The position numbers and the translations under genes are program-made. Positions 47,211 through 57,295 of a DNA stretch of 64,000 bases are shown here, one piece after another. Under the pieces are notes generated by a model. The model did no database searches. It was not told the origin of the DNA and was given only the letters and a program-made list of their open reading frames with translations. Positions within the stretch are counted from its first letter, which is position 1. Each line of letters starts with the position of its first letter. Origin of the DNA: Acidaminococcus fermentans DSM 20731. Lineage in GTDB: Bacteria; Bacillota; Negativicutes; Acidaminococcales; Acidaminococcaceae. Location of the stretch: NCBI RefSeq assembly GCF_000025305.1, contig NC_013740.1:620001-684000 (forward strand), given 5' to 3'.

Positions 47211-48098
47211 ATGTTAAAAAAGGTTTACAGTCAGGTATTATCTGCAATTACTTGCACTATGGGAATTGATTGTGCTAAGAAATTCGACACCCGTTTAAGG
47301 TTCCATAAATATCTTGATCTTTCTCATCCAAAGACTTTAGCCGATAAGGTTTCTTATCTTGAACTTCATGGACAAAACTCTTTGGCAACACAGTGTACTG
47401 ATAAATATGCAGTGAGACAATATGTTCTTAATAAAACGGAGGGGAATAATGAACTCCTTGTTCCATTAGCCGGAGGTCCTTGGAATAATATAGATGAAAT
47501 TGATTTTGACAGCTTACCAGCAAGTTTTGTTTTAAAGGCGACTCATGGCTGTAAGATGAATTATTTCGTTCCTGATAAAAATAAGTTGGATATTGGGGAA
47601 TGTAAAAAAGAAATGAAATACTGGCTTGATACGACCTACGGTACCTATTCTGTAGAGCCTCACTATGCAAAAATTCCTCATAGAATTTATGCGGAGCAAT
47701 ATCTTGAAGAAATGACGGATTTGGTGGATTATAAGATTCACTGCTTAAATGGTGAGCCACAGTTTATTTTAGTTATTACAGGTCGTATCTTCAAAAAAGA
47801 TGAGCCCATGAAATGTACACTGGACTTGTTCGATATTGAGTGGAATCCAATACCTGAAATAGTAAAATCAAATTCTGAAATTCCGGGAAGGGGAGATGTA
47901 CCCAAGCCGGAAAACTTGGATGAAATGTTGTATATAGCTAAATTATTGGCAGAGGATTTCAAATTTGTTCGAGTAGATTTATATAATTTGCATGGGAAGG
48001 TATTATTTGGCGAATTGACATTTTCTCCCGCCTGTTGTGTTTTTCCTTATTTTACAGAGAAATTTAATAATATGATGGGAGATAAACTCAAGTTGTAA
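47211..48098 (+). CDS. TupA-like ATP-grasp protein
   Basis: 295 aa. It resembles the TupA-like ATP-grasp family: [59 protein letters not shown] and the C-terminal FVRVDLYN...[16 protein letters not shown]. The name-giving TupA makes a poly-glutamic/uronic amide (teichuronopeptide), so a ligase step adding an amino acid or amine to the polysaccharide is possible. It lies directly before ugd, which would make the uronic acid such a ligase could use. Confidence 0.8.
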   Translation: MLKKVYSQVLSAITCTMGIDCAKKFDTRLRFHKYLDLSHPKTLADKVSYLELHGQNSLATQCTDKYAVRQYVLNKTEGNNELLVPLAGGPWNNIDEIDFDSLPASFVLKATHGCKMNYFVPDKNKLDIGECKKEMKYWLDTTYGTYSVEPHYAKIPHRIYAEQYLEEMTDLVDYKIHCLNGEPQFILVITGRIFKKDEPMKCTLDLFDIEWNPIPEIVKSNSEIPGRGDVPKPENLDEMLYIAKLLAEDFKFVRVDLYNLHGKVLFGELTFSPACCVFPYFTEKFNNMMGDKLKL

Positions 48099-48115
48099 GT
48101 ATGGAGGGAGTAACG

Positions 48116-49351
48116 ATGATAAAAATTGCAGTTGCTGGTACCGGCTATGTAGGCTTGTCATTGGCAACGCTTTTGGCGCAGCATAGTCATGTAACCGCTG
48201 TAGATATCGTTCCGGAGAAGGCAGATTTGGTGAATCATCGAAAATCACCTATCCAGGATGATTACATCGAAAAATATTTGGCAGAAAAAAATCTGGATCT
48301 CACGGCTACGACTGATGCTGCAGCTGCCTATAAAAAGGCGGATTTTGTGATTATCGCCACTCCTACCAACTATGATTCTCAGAAAAACTTTTTCGATACT
48401 TCTTCCGTAGAAGCCGTTATCAGATTGGTTATGGAGTACAATCCCAATGCCATTATGATAATCAAATCTACGGTTCCGGTAGGTTATACAAAGCAGATTC
48501 GGGAGAAGATGGGGACGAAAAATATACTTTTCAGTCCTGAATTTCTGCGGGAAAGCAAGGCACTTTATGACAATCTCTATCCCAGCCGTATTATCGTAGG
48601 GACTGATCCCGATGATGCACATCTGGTAGAGTCCGCTCATACCTTTGCCGGCCTGCTCCAGGAAGGCGCTATCAAAAAAGACATTCCCACCCGCTTCATG
48701 GGATTTACAGAAGCTGAGGCTGTGAAGCTTTTTGCCAATACCTATCTGGCTATGAGGGTATCTTATTTCAATGAACTGGATACCTATGCGGAAGTAAAAG
48801 GCCTGCGTACCCAGGAAATCATCGATGGGGTCTGCCTGGATCCTAGAATTGGCGAATTTTACAACAATCCCTCTTTTGGTTATGGTGGATACTGCCTGCC
48901 TAAAGACACCAAGCAGCTTCTGGCCAATTATGAAAATGTGCCAGAAACCCTTATTAAGGCTATTGTAGATTCCAACCGGACCCGTAAAGATTTCATCGCT
49001 GACAGAGTCCTGGAAATGGCCGGCTATTATCACGATAACAGCAAATATGAACCGTCTAAAGAAAAAAACATGACTATTGGTGTTTATCGTCTAACCATGA
49101 AATCCAATTCCGACAATTTCCGTCAAAGTTCTATTCAAGGGGTCATGAAGCGGATTAAAGCGAGGGGCGCAGAAGTTATTATTTATGAACCGACTCTAGA
49201 AGATGGCAGTACTTTCTTCGGGAGTAAGGTAGTCAATGATCTGGAAAAGTTTAAGAAAGAAAGTCACTGTATTCTTGCCAACAGATATGATCATTGTCTT
49301 GATGATGTAAAAGTGAAAGTGTATACGCGGGATTTATTTGAAAGAGATTAA
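48116..49351 (+). CDS. ugd: UDP-glucose 6-dehydrogenase
   Basis: 411 aa, the short bacterial form. NAD-binding [15 protein letters not shown] at the N-terminus, the STVPVGYT loop, the catalytic-Cys motif [14 protein letters not shown] (Cys ~262) and the C-terminal UDP-binding domain [18 protein letters not shown]. It oxidises UDP-glucose to UDP-glucuronate (or a related UDP-sugar). The start at 48116 gives [13 protein letters not shown] and follows AGGGAG; ATG 48101 would put the site within the gene. Its base composition is less AT-rich than its neighbours. Confidence 0.9.
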   Translation: MIKIAVAGTGYVGLSLATLLAQHSHVTAVDIVPEKADLVNHRKSPIQDDYIEKYLAEKNLDLTATTDAAAAYKKADFVIIATPTNYDSQKNFFDTSSVEAVIRLVMEYNPNAIMIIKSTVPVGYTKQIREKMGTKNILFSPEFLRESKALYDNLYPSRIIVGTDPDDAHLVESAHTFAGLLQEGAIKKDIPTRFMGFTEAEAVKLFANTYLAMRVSYFNELDTYAEVKGLRTQEIIDGVCLDPRIGEFYNNPSFGYGGYCLPKDTKQLLANYENVPETLIKAIVDSNRTRKDFIADRVLEMAGYYHDNSKYEPSKEKNMTIGVYRLTMKSNSDNFRQSSIQGVMKRIKARGAEVIIYEPTLEDGSTFFGSKVVNDLEKFKKESHCILANRYDHCLDDVKVKVYTRDLFERD

Positions 49352-49437
49352 AAAGGAATGATTTGATAGTATAAGTGATATCTGCTTTATAGAGTTAATA
49401 AAGATATTAGATTTTTTCTAAGAAAATTGAGGTTAAC

Positions 49438-50568
49438 ATGATATCAAACCAACCTATTTATGTGCTGCAAGTGCTTTCTGGATTTGTCAATAGTGGTGGA
49501 GTTTCATCTGTATTAATGAATTATTATCGTAAATTGGACAAATCGAAAGTTCAATTTGACTTTCTTTATTTTAACAAGGCAGATGAGAATTTAATTAAGG
49601 AAGTCGAAAAGATGGGCGGAAAAGTATTTTATGTCTCGAAGCCAACCTTATCAAAATGTTCAATAGGAGCATGGGATAAATTCTTTTCAATCTATGGTTC
49701 TAAATATGATATTGTTCATAACAACCAGATTTTTTTAAATGGTTTTTTGGCTTACTTTGTAAAAAAATATACACATGCAAAATTAGTAATGCACGAACAC
49801 GCCTCACAATGGGGGAATCGTCCGTCAGCAAGAATTAGGAATTATTTGTTGACAATTAGTTCTTTTCAATTTGCGGATGCATATTTTGCGTGCTCATCAA
49901 AAGCATATAATTTTGCGTTTAATAGAGTAGAAAATCTTTTTAAATCAAAAGAATCATATATCATGAATAATGCTATAAATTTACAGGATTTTGATTATAA
50001 TCCTGAGATACGGCAACAGATGCGTCGTAAATGGGGAATATCAGATAAGAGTTTTGTTATTGGTCACGTTGGTAGATTCGAACTTGAAAAGAATCATATC
50101 TTTTTATTAAAAATCTTTAAAGAATTCCTGCTTCTCAACCCTGGTGCAGTTTTATTATTGGTTGGAGATGGAAGTCTGAAAGAGCAAATTATTAATGAAA
50201 GTAAAAGGTTAAAGATATTTGACAATGTTATCTTTGCCGGAAAGCATCAAGATATATATAATTATTATCAGATGATGGATGTATTTGTCTTACCATCAAA
50301 ATTCGAGGGGTTGGGAATGGCTTGTGTTGAAGCTGAGGCTTCTGGACTTCCTGTTTTCTGCTCTTTAGAAGTGCCTAAGATTGTAGATGTTGTAAATTGC
50401 AATTATTTAGGATTAAATGCCTCGCCTAAAACTTGGGCTGAAGCTATTATCAAGTATCGGCGCTTCCAAAGAAAAAGTACAATACTAGATTTGAGTGGAA
50501 GCATTTTCGATATAAATTGCGAAGTTGATAAACTTGTAAATGAGTATTATCACATATTAGGGAGATAA
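49438..50568 (+). CDS. Glycosyltransferase family 4 (GT-B)
   Basis: 376 aa. N-terminal Rossmann domain (YVLQVLSGFVNSGGVSSVLMNYY) and C-terminal donor-binding domain with FVIGHVGRFELEKNH and the EX7E motif FEGLGMACVEAEASGLP. It is a retaining transferase of the capsule unit; donor and acceptor unknown. The 86-bp gap upstream has no clear promoter. Very AT-rich DNA. Confidence 0.88.
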   Translation: MISNQPIYVLQVLSGFVNSGGVSSVLMNYYRKLDKSKVQFDFLYFNKADENLIKEVEKMGGKVFYVSKPTLSKCSIGAWDKFFSIYGSKYDIVHNNQIFLNGFLAYFVKKYTHAKLVMHEHASQWGNRPSARIRNYLLTISSFQFADAYFACSSKAYNFAFNRVENLFKSKESYIMNNAINLQDFDYNPEIRQQMRRKWGISDKSFVIGHVGRFELEKNHIFLLKIFKEFLLLNPGAVLLLVGDGSLKEQIINESKRLKIFDNVIFAGKHQDIYNYYQMMDVFVLPSKFEGLGMACVEAEASGLPVFCSLEVPKIVDVVNCNYLGLNASPKTWAEAIIKYRRFQRKSTILDLSGSIFDINCEVDKLVNEYYHILGR

Positions 50569-50570
50569 AA

Positions 50571-51635
50571 GTGGAGATACATTTTATTTTGCTATTTATG
50601 GCAGTTGCCTTATTCCTTTTCTCTATAGATAAAAACAATTATAAATTTGCTGTTTTTTTACTTGCACTTGCCTTTTTGGGCAGCACTTTTTTCTTATCTG
50701 CTTTTAGGGCTGAGACTGTTGGCAATGATACAATTCGGTATGTAGATTTCTTTAGAAGTTTTTTTTACGTTGACGATCCATGGGAAATTGTATCTAATAC
50801 TCGTTTTGAGCCTGGGTATTCTCTATTAAATTATATTATTAGCCGATTTTCTATGGATTATACGGCTTTACTTTTTGTTTCAGCATCAATTAATTTAATA
50901 TGTACGTTTTACTTTTACAGATCAAACTGTGAAAATAAATATAGCTGGTGCTTGTTATGGTTCGTTTCCGGTTTATGTTATTGGTCATGGAGTGCGGTAA
51001 GAGCTTCATTGGCAATTTCTTTTATTTATATTTTCGCAGATGATGTTTTAAAAGGTAAAAAAAAGCAATCTCTTTTTTGGTTATTTTTAGCAACAATGTT
51101 CCATTATTCATCATTGGTTTGCAGCATTATTCTATTACTTCGATCTAAGATTCTTAACCGACTATTAGAAAATAAAATTATATTAACAGTAATTTTTATA
51201 TTTCTGGCTATCTTTATGAATCAGATAATGTCATATATACCGGAATCATATAGTCATTATTATTTTGATTCGGAGTATGGTGAAGGGCCAGTGCGTATAG
51301 CAAGTATTGTTGATTTCATATTTAATGTTTCATTTTATATTTTAGTTGCTTGGAAAATACCACTTATTTGGAATAAGCAAAAAGAAATGCAATTTTTATA
51401 TTTTATACTTGTAGGAATTTCGTTCTTAGGATTGATATTCAATCCATTTAATAGAATTGAAAGATTTTTTGTTCCGTTCGGAATTATTTATATTTCGAAT
51501 TCCTTTAAATATATTAGTTATATTAGAAAGATTGGGGTAATTTGCTTGATAGTACTATTATCTGCGTATCAAATAGTCACGTTTATTGTAAGACCAGATT
51601 GGTTACAATTATTTCCTTATGAATTTGCTTTTTAA
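50571..51635 (+). CDS. EpsG-family membrane protein, probable Wzy polymerase
   Basis: 354 aa with ten or so membrane helices. The conserved loop FRAETVGNDTIRYVDFF near residue 45 and CENKYSWCLLWFVSGLCYWSWSAVRASLAISFIYI are typical of EpsG/Wzy-like polymerases, which join repeat units outside the inner membrane. It is the only polymerase candidate in the locus. GTG 50571 starts 3 bp after the preceding stop codon. Confidence 0.8.
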   Translation: MEIHFILLFMAVALFLFSIDKNNYKFAVFLLALAFLGSTFFLSAFRAETVGNDTIRYVDFFRSFFYVDDPWEIVSNTRFEPGYSLLNYIISRFSMDYTALLFVSASINLICTFYFYRSNCENKYSWCLLWFVSGLCYWSWSAVRASLAISFIYIFADDVLKGKKKQSLFWLFLATMFHYSSLVCSIILLLRSKILNRLLENKIILTVIFIFLAIFMNQIMSYIPESYSHYYFDSEYGEGPVRIASIVDFIFNVSFYILVAWKIPLIWNKQKEMQFLYFILVGISFLGLIFNPFNRIERFFVPFGIIYISNSFKYISYIRKIGVICLIVLLSAYQIVTFIVRPDWLQLFPYEFAF

Positions 51636-51665
51636 AAAATGCAACATATATTTGGGAGAATATAA

Positions 51666-52181
51666 ATGAAAATTACAGGAATCAAATTAATAGATAGTTT
51701 TGGAATGAGCCTGATAAAAGTATATAATCACAGCTTGTATTGGAAAATGCGGGCGATAGTGGTTAATCCTCGTTCAAAGTATCCCAAAATTATTAAATGC
51801 ATATTTTTAATTTTTATAAAAATTATGGATGAATATCACTGTGCATTTATCGGAACTGGGATAGGTTACGGAGCACATTTTGATAGTCCTCCACGGTTGC
51901 CTCATGGATTAAATGGCATAGTAATTCACGAAAGAACATATTTTGGAAAGAATTGCACGATTTTACACCAAGTAACATTTGGTGGTACTGTCCGCAATGG
52001 TGTTCCAATCGCACCAGTTTGCGGTGATAATTGTTTATTTGGCGCCGGATCTAAAATTTTAGGGGGAGTTACGATTGGAAATAATGTTAAAGTTGGCGCT
52101 AATGCTGTAGTAACTACAGATATGCCAGATAATGTTACATGTGTGGGAATCCCTGCTAAAATTGTAAAAAGAGGAAATTGA
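51666..52181 (+). CDS. Serine-acetyltransferase-like hexapeptide acetyltransferase
   Basis: 171 aa. The C-terminal part has left-handed beta-helix hexapeptide repeats (IVIHERTYFGKNCTILHQVTFGG, VCGDNCLFGAGSKILGGVTIG, NNVKVGANAVV). His in ILHQVTFGG is the expected catalytic base. It is the CysE/EpsH-like type found in capsule loci, O-acetylating a sugar. A GGGAG ribosome site lies upstream. Confidence 0.88.
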   Translation: MKITGIKLIDSFGMSLIKVYNHSLYWKMRAIVVNPRSKYPKIIKCIFLIFIKIMDEYHCAFIGTGIGYGAHFDSPPRLPHGLNGIVIHERTYFGKNCTILHQVTFGGTVRNGVPIAPVCGDNCLFGAGSKILGGVTIGNNVKVGANAVVTTDMPDNVTCVGIPAKIVKRGN

Positions 52182-52219
52182 AACTATAGAAATAATGATT
52201 AATGGATGAAGGTGACATC

Positions 52220-53170
52220 ATGGTTAATAATAGAGCAATTTCTTTTATAATTGTTACTTGGAATAATGAACAAGAAATAAGGGACTGTCTTTCTTCTATA
52301 ATCTGCCTTACTCCAATACCATTTCAAATTATCGTAGTAGATAATTTATCATCAGATAATACTCGGGATATTATAAAAAAGGAATTTTCTCAAGTTAAGC
52401 TGATTGAAAGCAGTGAAAATTTAGGATTTGCAAAAGCTAATAATTTGGGATTAAAATATGTTAAATCTAAGTATGTTTGTTTTATAAATCCAGATGTTAT
52501 TCTTACTGAAGATATTGTGTTGCCATCAATAAAGTTTTTGGAAAATGATATGTCAATTGGGCTAGTGAGTTGTCGTTTAACCAATAAAGATGGGAGCTGG
52601 CAAAACTCATGTCTTTCATTTATCAATTCACACTCAATTATCATAAATATTCTTCATTTAGGCAAATTGTTGCCTAAATGCTTATGCCGTAGATTTGCCC
52701 CGGAGTACTATAAAATCCAAAAAGATTATTATATGCCAGACTGGGTAATTGGTGCTGAAATGATAATGCGTACAAGTGATGCTAATGCTGTCCATGGATT
52801 CTCTGAAGAATATTTCATGTATACGGAAGATATGGACCTTTGTAAAAAAATACAGACGTTTTTAAATAAAAGAATTGTGTTTAATGCGGATGTATCGCTT
52901 ATCCATTTAGGCGGTGCTAGTGAAGTACAGAATGTTAATTATATAAAGCAAAAGAAACTATTTCAAAATATCCTGATATTTTGTGAAAAGTTTTATGGCT
53001 TAAAAGAGGCTGATAAGACATTACGTAATATGCAGATGTGCTATTACATTCGTCTTTTATTGCTGAAATCCTTATATTATAAGGAAAACAGAAATTATAT
53101 GATTGAACACGATAAAACGATTTTATCCTTCTTAAAGGAAGTTCACGAAAATCGCATTCTTTCTAGATAG
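52220..53170 (+). CDS. Glycosyltransferase family 2, rhamnosyltransferase-like
   Basis: 316 aa. ISFIIVTWNNEQEIRDCLSSI and VDNLSSDNTRDII form the donor site; the GT2 DxD-like motif is INPDV. Downstream, MYTEDMDLCKKIQ resembles rhamnosyltransferases of the WbbL/RfbF type, which fits the rml genes of the locus. ATG 52220 is preferred because GAAGGTGA lies 7 bp upstream; ATG 52202 would add six residues. Confidence 0.85.
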   Translation: MVNNRAISFIIVTWNNEQEIRDCLSSIICLTPIPFQIIVVDNLSSDNTRDIIKKEFSQVKLIESSENLGFAKANNLGLKYVKSKYVCFINPDVILTEDIVLPSIKFLENDMSIGLVSCRLTNKDGSWQNSCLSFINSHSIIINILHLGKLLPKCLCRRFAPEYYKIQKDYYMPDWVIGAEMIMRTSDANAVHGFSEEYFMYTEDMDLCKKIQTFLNKRIVFNADVSLIHLGGASEVQNVNYIKQKKLFQNILIFCEKFYGLKEADKTLRNMQMCYYIRLLLLKSLYYKENRNYMIEHDKTILSFLKEVHENRILSR

Positions 53171-53270
53171 CTTTTTGCTTATAGATTTCCCAAATGAGAT
53201 GGATTCAGGAATTGTATTATTTTATCGATAGACACTCATAATAAGTTTAATTAGTATTAGAGAGGATAAG

Positions 53271-55790
53271 ATGGCTACGGTTAAAGATATTTCTTCAGTG
53301 AAAATTAAGGGCGCAAATTTTCAGAACGAGACAATTTTTAACCTGTTTAGTGGGAAGAAAGTCTCTCTAATATACGGGGAAAATGGGGCAGGAAAAAGCA
53401 CAATTGCCAGGGGTATTTATAATTGTGCTAATCAGACAGATAACCATGGAATAAGGCTAGCTTTTCTAGATTCTAATGAAAATGAATTAAACATAGATGA
53501 TGCATCCAGACATATTTTTGTTTTTGATGAAGATTATATCCGGAGAATGGTAGGAATTCACTCTTCTACTGGTTTAAATTCCATTGTTATTCTTGGAGAT
53601 TTAAAAGATGTAGAAGAAAAGATTGGTGAACAAAAATTATTGTTGGATAAAGAAACTACAGAATTTCAGCAAGAGGAAGATAAGCTGAATAAACTGACAG
53701 ATTTTAAGAATAGAGAAAGCAAATTCTTCATAATAAATAATATATATGAAAAATTAAGAGAAGATGGTGGCTGGGCAGATCGTCTTAGAAAAATCCGTAA
53801 TAATAAAGCAAAATCGAAAGTAAATAATAGCACGATTGATAATATAAATTCTCACCAGAAATTTTCACGGGATATACCAGGAACTATAAGTGGTAAACGG
53901 GAAGAACAGCATAACTGGATTAATAGCTGGATACAGGATAAAAAAGAAATATTTAATACTCAACTCCATCTTTTTCAAAATACATCTCAAAATGCGCTCC
54001 CCATTTCGAAATCAATATATCTTGGAGAGAATTCATTTGATGAAGTTGCATTTGTTGATGCGTTGGCGAAAGTTGTTGAAAAACCTAAAATTACGGAACG
54101 GGATGAATTAATTCTTTTGATTACAGCTACACTACAGGAAAAAGGTACAGATTTTATCAAGGATGTAAAAAATGAATTTGAAAAAGAGAAAGTAGAACGG
54201 TGTCCTTATTGCCAGCAAAAGATAGATCCTCAAAGAAAAAAGGAATTAATAAAGGCTCTCAGCAAGGTGTTGGAAGTTCAAACGAAAAATAATGTTTCGA
54301 ATCAATTGAATCAATATAGAATTAACGAAATACCGGCTATTGAGTGGAGAGAATTTGAATCTCTGAACAAGGCTGGGCTGGTTGAAAACTGTAAAAATGC
54401 AATTGATGTATTAAAAGGTAAAATTGCTTTTGTAAATGGCTTACTGGAGAAAAAAATAAATAATCCATATCAAGCATTAATCGTGGAAACCAATGCAGTT
54501 GGATTTAACGTAGCGTATGAAAGTGCGATTAAGTATATTCAAGCATTGAATGAAGCAGTAGCAAGTTATAATAAGGCAATAAAAGAGCATCGAAACTTAG
54601 AGGAAAAGTTAGAGAAACTCAATGATAATATAGCATTTTGGGAAATTTATGAACTAACCAAAGAATTGGAAGAGGCCAAAAAACGATATGAATTACAGGA
54701 AAAAAATGTATATAGTCTTAAAAGAAAAATAAGTGCAATCCAGAAAGTCATCAATGAACTGGAAGAAAAAAAGAAGCAAGTTAAAATTGCTGTTGATGAA
54801 ATCAATGCCTCTTTAGCATACATCTTTTTGTCAACAGATCGGCTTCAAATCGAATATGATAGTTCAAGCAATGAGTATAAAATTAAAGTAAACCATATGG
54901 ATGTAAAGCCTGAAGATGTGTCAGTAGGAGAAAGAAATGCTATCGCATTGGGGTATTTTTTCTCGGATATAAAAAAAGAAAAAGAAAAGAAGAACTTTTA
55001 TCAGGGAGAGTATTTCCTGGTTATTGATGATCCTATTTCAAGTTTTGACAGAGAAAATAGAATAGGTGTTATATCTTTGTTGCGAAAGGAGTTATTGAAA
55101 TTCAAAAAAGGTAATAAAAATACTAAAATTCTTGTTTTAACACATGATATGCAGGTTTTATTTGATTTACATAAGATGTTTGATAGTATGGCCAATGAAT
55201 TGGATGGAAACGAATCAAAAAGCATAAGTTATATTTTGGAAGCAAAAGAGCTTAAGCTTACTATTATCAATGAAAAAAAATATCATGAATACAGTTTTTT
55301 GCTGCAACGAATTTATGAATTTGCAAAAGAAATGTCATGTGAGAATTTGAATTCAGAAATCGGTAACATGCTGAGACGGGTTATGGAAGCGTATAGTACC
55401 TTTGCATATAAAGTGGGCGGAACTGAGTTATTTAATAAGAATATGGTCCTTGATAAAATAAAAAATGAAAAACACCGTGAATTCTATAGGAATTGTATGA
55501 TACGCCTTTTTTTAAATGGAGAAAGCCATCTTGAAGAAAGGGTACAATCTTTTAATGATATGAATTTCTTTAGTATGTTGACTAACGAAAAAAAGCAAGA
55601 GTATGCACGGTATGTTCTTTGTTTTTTATACACGCTCAACCCAACGCATGTATTGAGACATTTAGAAACGAAGGATACTAAGGATGTTTCCAACAAAAAG
55701 GAATGGACTGAGGAAAGTTTAAAGAAGCAATTAGATATATGGCTACAGCAGATTAATGTACTTGCAGAAGCTAGTTATAAAAATAATTAG
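53271..55790 (+). CDS. RloC/PrrC-like AAA ATPase, probable anticodon-nuclease-type defence protein
   Basis: 839 aa. Walker A GENGAGKST at 36-44; a long central coiled coil (~110-510) with a zinc-hook-like CPYC at 311-314; ABC signature SVGERNAIA at 551; Walker B YFLVIDDP at 581-588, D-loop SSFD and H-loop THD at 624-626. This is the AAA_13 domain pattern shared by PrrC and RloC. The C-terminal ~150 residues carry Arg702-x3-Glu706 and His753, resembling the R-x3-E...H triad of the anticodon nuclease, although the E-to-H distance (47) is longer than PrrC's 32. Not a capsule enzyme; it lies between a GT2 gene and the flippase. The downstream flippase gene starts 43 bp after its stop. Confidence 0.72.
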   Translation: MATVKDISSVKIKGANFQNETIFNLFSGKKVSLIYGENGAGKSTIARGIYNCANQTDNHGIRLAFLDSNENELNIDDASRHIFVFDEDYIRRMVGIHSSTGLNSIVILGDLKDVEEKIGEQKLLLDKETTEFQQEEDKLNKLTDFKNRESKFFIINNIYEKLREDGGWADRLRKIRNNKAKSKVNNSTIDNINSHQKFSRDIPGTISGKREEQHNWINSWIQDKKEIFNTQLHLFQNTSQNALPISKSIYLGENSFDEVAFVDALAKVVEKPKITERDELILLITATLQEKGTDFIKDVKNEFEKEKVERCPYCQQKIDPQRKKELIKALSKVLEVQTKNNVSNQLNQYRINEIPAIEWREFESLNKAGLVENCKNAIDVLKGKIAFVNGLLEKKINNPYQALIVETNAVGFNVAYESAIKYIQALNEAVASYNKAIKEHRNLEEKLEKLNDNIAFWEIYELTKELEEAKKRYELQEKNVYSLKRKISAIQKVINELEEKKKQVKIAVDEINASLAYIFLSTDRLQIEYDSSSNEYKIKVNHMDVKPEDVSVGERNAIALGYFFSDIKKEKEKKNFYQGEYFLVIDDPISSFDRENRIGVISLLRKELLKFKKGNKNTKILVLTHDMQVLFDLHKMFDSMANELDGNESKSISYILEAKELKLTIINEKKYHEYSFLLQRIYEFAKEMSCENLNSEIGNMLRRVMEAYSTFAYKVGGTELFNKNMVLDKIKNEKHREFYRNCMIRLFLNGESHLEERVQSFNDMNFFSMLTNEKKQEYARYVLCFLYTLNPTHVLRHLETKDTKDVSNKKEWTEESLKKQLDIWLQQINVLAEASYKNN

Positions 55791-55833
55791 GTCTTTGAAA
55801 TTTGTGTATTTTAATTATGAGGAGAGATGCTGG

Positions 55834-57237
55834 GTGAATTTGAAAGAAGTTGTAAAGAACATTTCATATTCTTTTTCTGCTAATTTGATTTCTCTTCTAA
55901 TTTCTGTATTTATGGTCCTGTTTGTACCAAAGCTTTTATCGGTTAATGATTATGGTCTTTGGCAGCTTTTTTTGTTCTATTATTCTTATCTGGGATTTCT
56001 TCATTTTGGATGGGAAGATGGAATTTATCTTCGATATGCAGGTAAAACATTTAATGAATTAGACCGAAAAACATTTGCAGGACAGTTTTATTGTATTATT
56101 CTTTTGCAGATAGTACTAGTAGTAGTAATCAGTATCCTTAGTCAGGTTTTTGTGGTTAATTCTGATCGAAGATTAGCTTTACTTTGTGCTATTTGGCTCG
56201 CGCCTTTTGTTAATTTTAATAATCTTTGTAATTTCATAATGCAAATGACTAACCGTATAAAGGGGTATGCAAGGCTGCTGATAACAGAGCGTATCATATT
56301 TTTTCTTGGAGTGTTGTCTTTTTTGGTAATTTTAGGGTGGAATCAATTTCGATATATGTATGTGGCTCAGGTTTTTGCAGTAGTTTCTATGGCAGTGGTG
56401 GGAGTTTACTTATGCCGTAGCCTTTTGAGCCCTCATTTTGATAGTTTTGCTGCTATTCAACAAGAAGTTTATAAAAATCTAAACGTGGGAAGCAAATTGA
56501 TGCTAGCAAATACTGCCAGTATATTAATTATTGGTATTGTACGCTATGGTATTTCTATAGGATGGGATGTGGCTACTTTTGGTAAGATTTCTCTGACATT
56601 AGGAATTTCTAATTTTTTTATGGTATTTATTAATTCAGTGAGTATTGTCTTTTTTCCTATTGTAAAACAAATGGATGAAGATAAAAGGTCAGAGACATAT
56701 ACGGTCATTAGAAGTGTTTTGACATTTCTGTTGTTCGCCGGTCTTATCGGATATTACCCTATTCGATATATTCTTTCATTGTGGCTACCAAAGTATGCGG
56801 ATAGCTTGGTGTATATGAGAATTCTTTTCCCTGTATATGTTTTTGCAAGTAAAGTGTCTCTTTTGATTAATACATATTTAAAAAGTATGAGAGAGGAATT
56901 CCTCATGCTGAAAATTAATATAGTAAGTGTTATTTTTTCGTTAATTATTACAGTATTCACAGTTGGGATGTGGCACAATTTAGATGTTGCTGTTTTTTCT
57001 ATCGTGATAATTTATGCTTTCCGATGTGGTTTGTCTGAGTACTATATAACTAAGCTTCTCAAGTTGAACTTTCGAAAGAATATGATAGAGGATTTGTTGA
57101 TGTGTACTATTTTTATTGTCAGTGGATGGGCCTTTGACAATTTTTTATGCATGGTGGTTTATGGAGTGGCCTACGCAGTTTTTGTTTTGATTCATAGATG
57201 CAATCTGCAGCAGATTCTAAGAGCGCTAAAGGAGTAG
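55834..57237 (+). CDS. Wzx-type flippase (MOP superfamily)
   Basis: 467 aa with about 12-14 membrane helices. The N-terminus NISYSFSANLISLLISVFMV then LLSVNDYGLWQLFLFYYSYLGFLHFGWEDGIYLRYAG is typical of polysaccharide flippases. It moves the lipid-linked repeat unit across the inner membrane. GTG 55834 has GAGGAG 9 bp upstream; the open frame goes back into the RloC-like gene, with a weak start at 55756. Confidence 0.85.
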   Translation: MNLKEVVKNISYSFSANLISLLISVFMVLFVPKLLSVNDYGLWQLFLFYYSYLGFLHFGWEDGIYLRYAGKTFNELDRKTFAGQFYCIILLQIVLVVVISILSQVFVVNSDRRLALLCAIWLAPFVNFNNLCNFIMQMTNRIKGYARLLITERIIFFLGVLSFLVILGWNQFRYMYVAQVFAVVSMAVVGVYLCRSLLSPHFDSFAAIQQEVYKNLNVGSKLMLANTASILIIGIVRYGISIGWDVATFGKISLTLGISNFFMVFINSVSIVFFPIVKQMDEDKRSETYTVIRSVLTFLLFAGLIGYYPIRYILSLWLPKYADSLVYMRILFPVYVFASKVSLLINTYLKSMREEFLMLKINIVSVIFSLIITVFTVGMWHNLDVAVFSIVIIYAFRCGLSEYYITKLLKLNFRKNMIEDLLMCTIFIVSGWAFDNFLCMVVYGVAYAVFVLIHRCNLQQILRALKE

Positions 57238-57295
57238 TTTTAGATAAGCAAAGAAATATATCGATTTATGATTATGAATATATTGGAGGCGTAAA

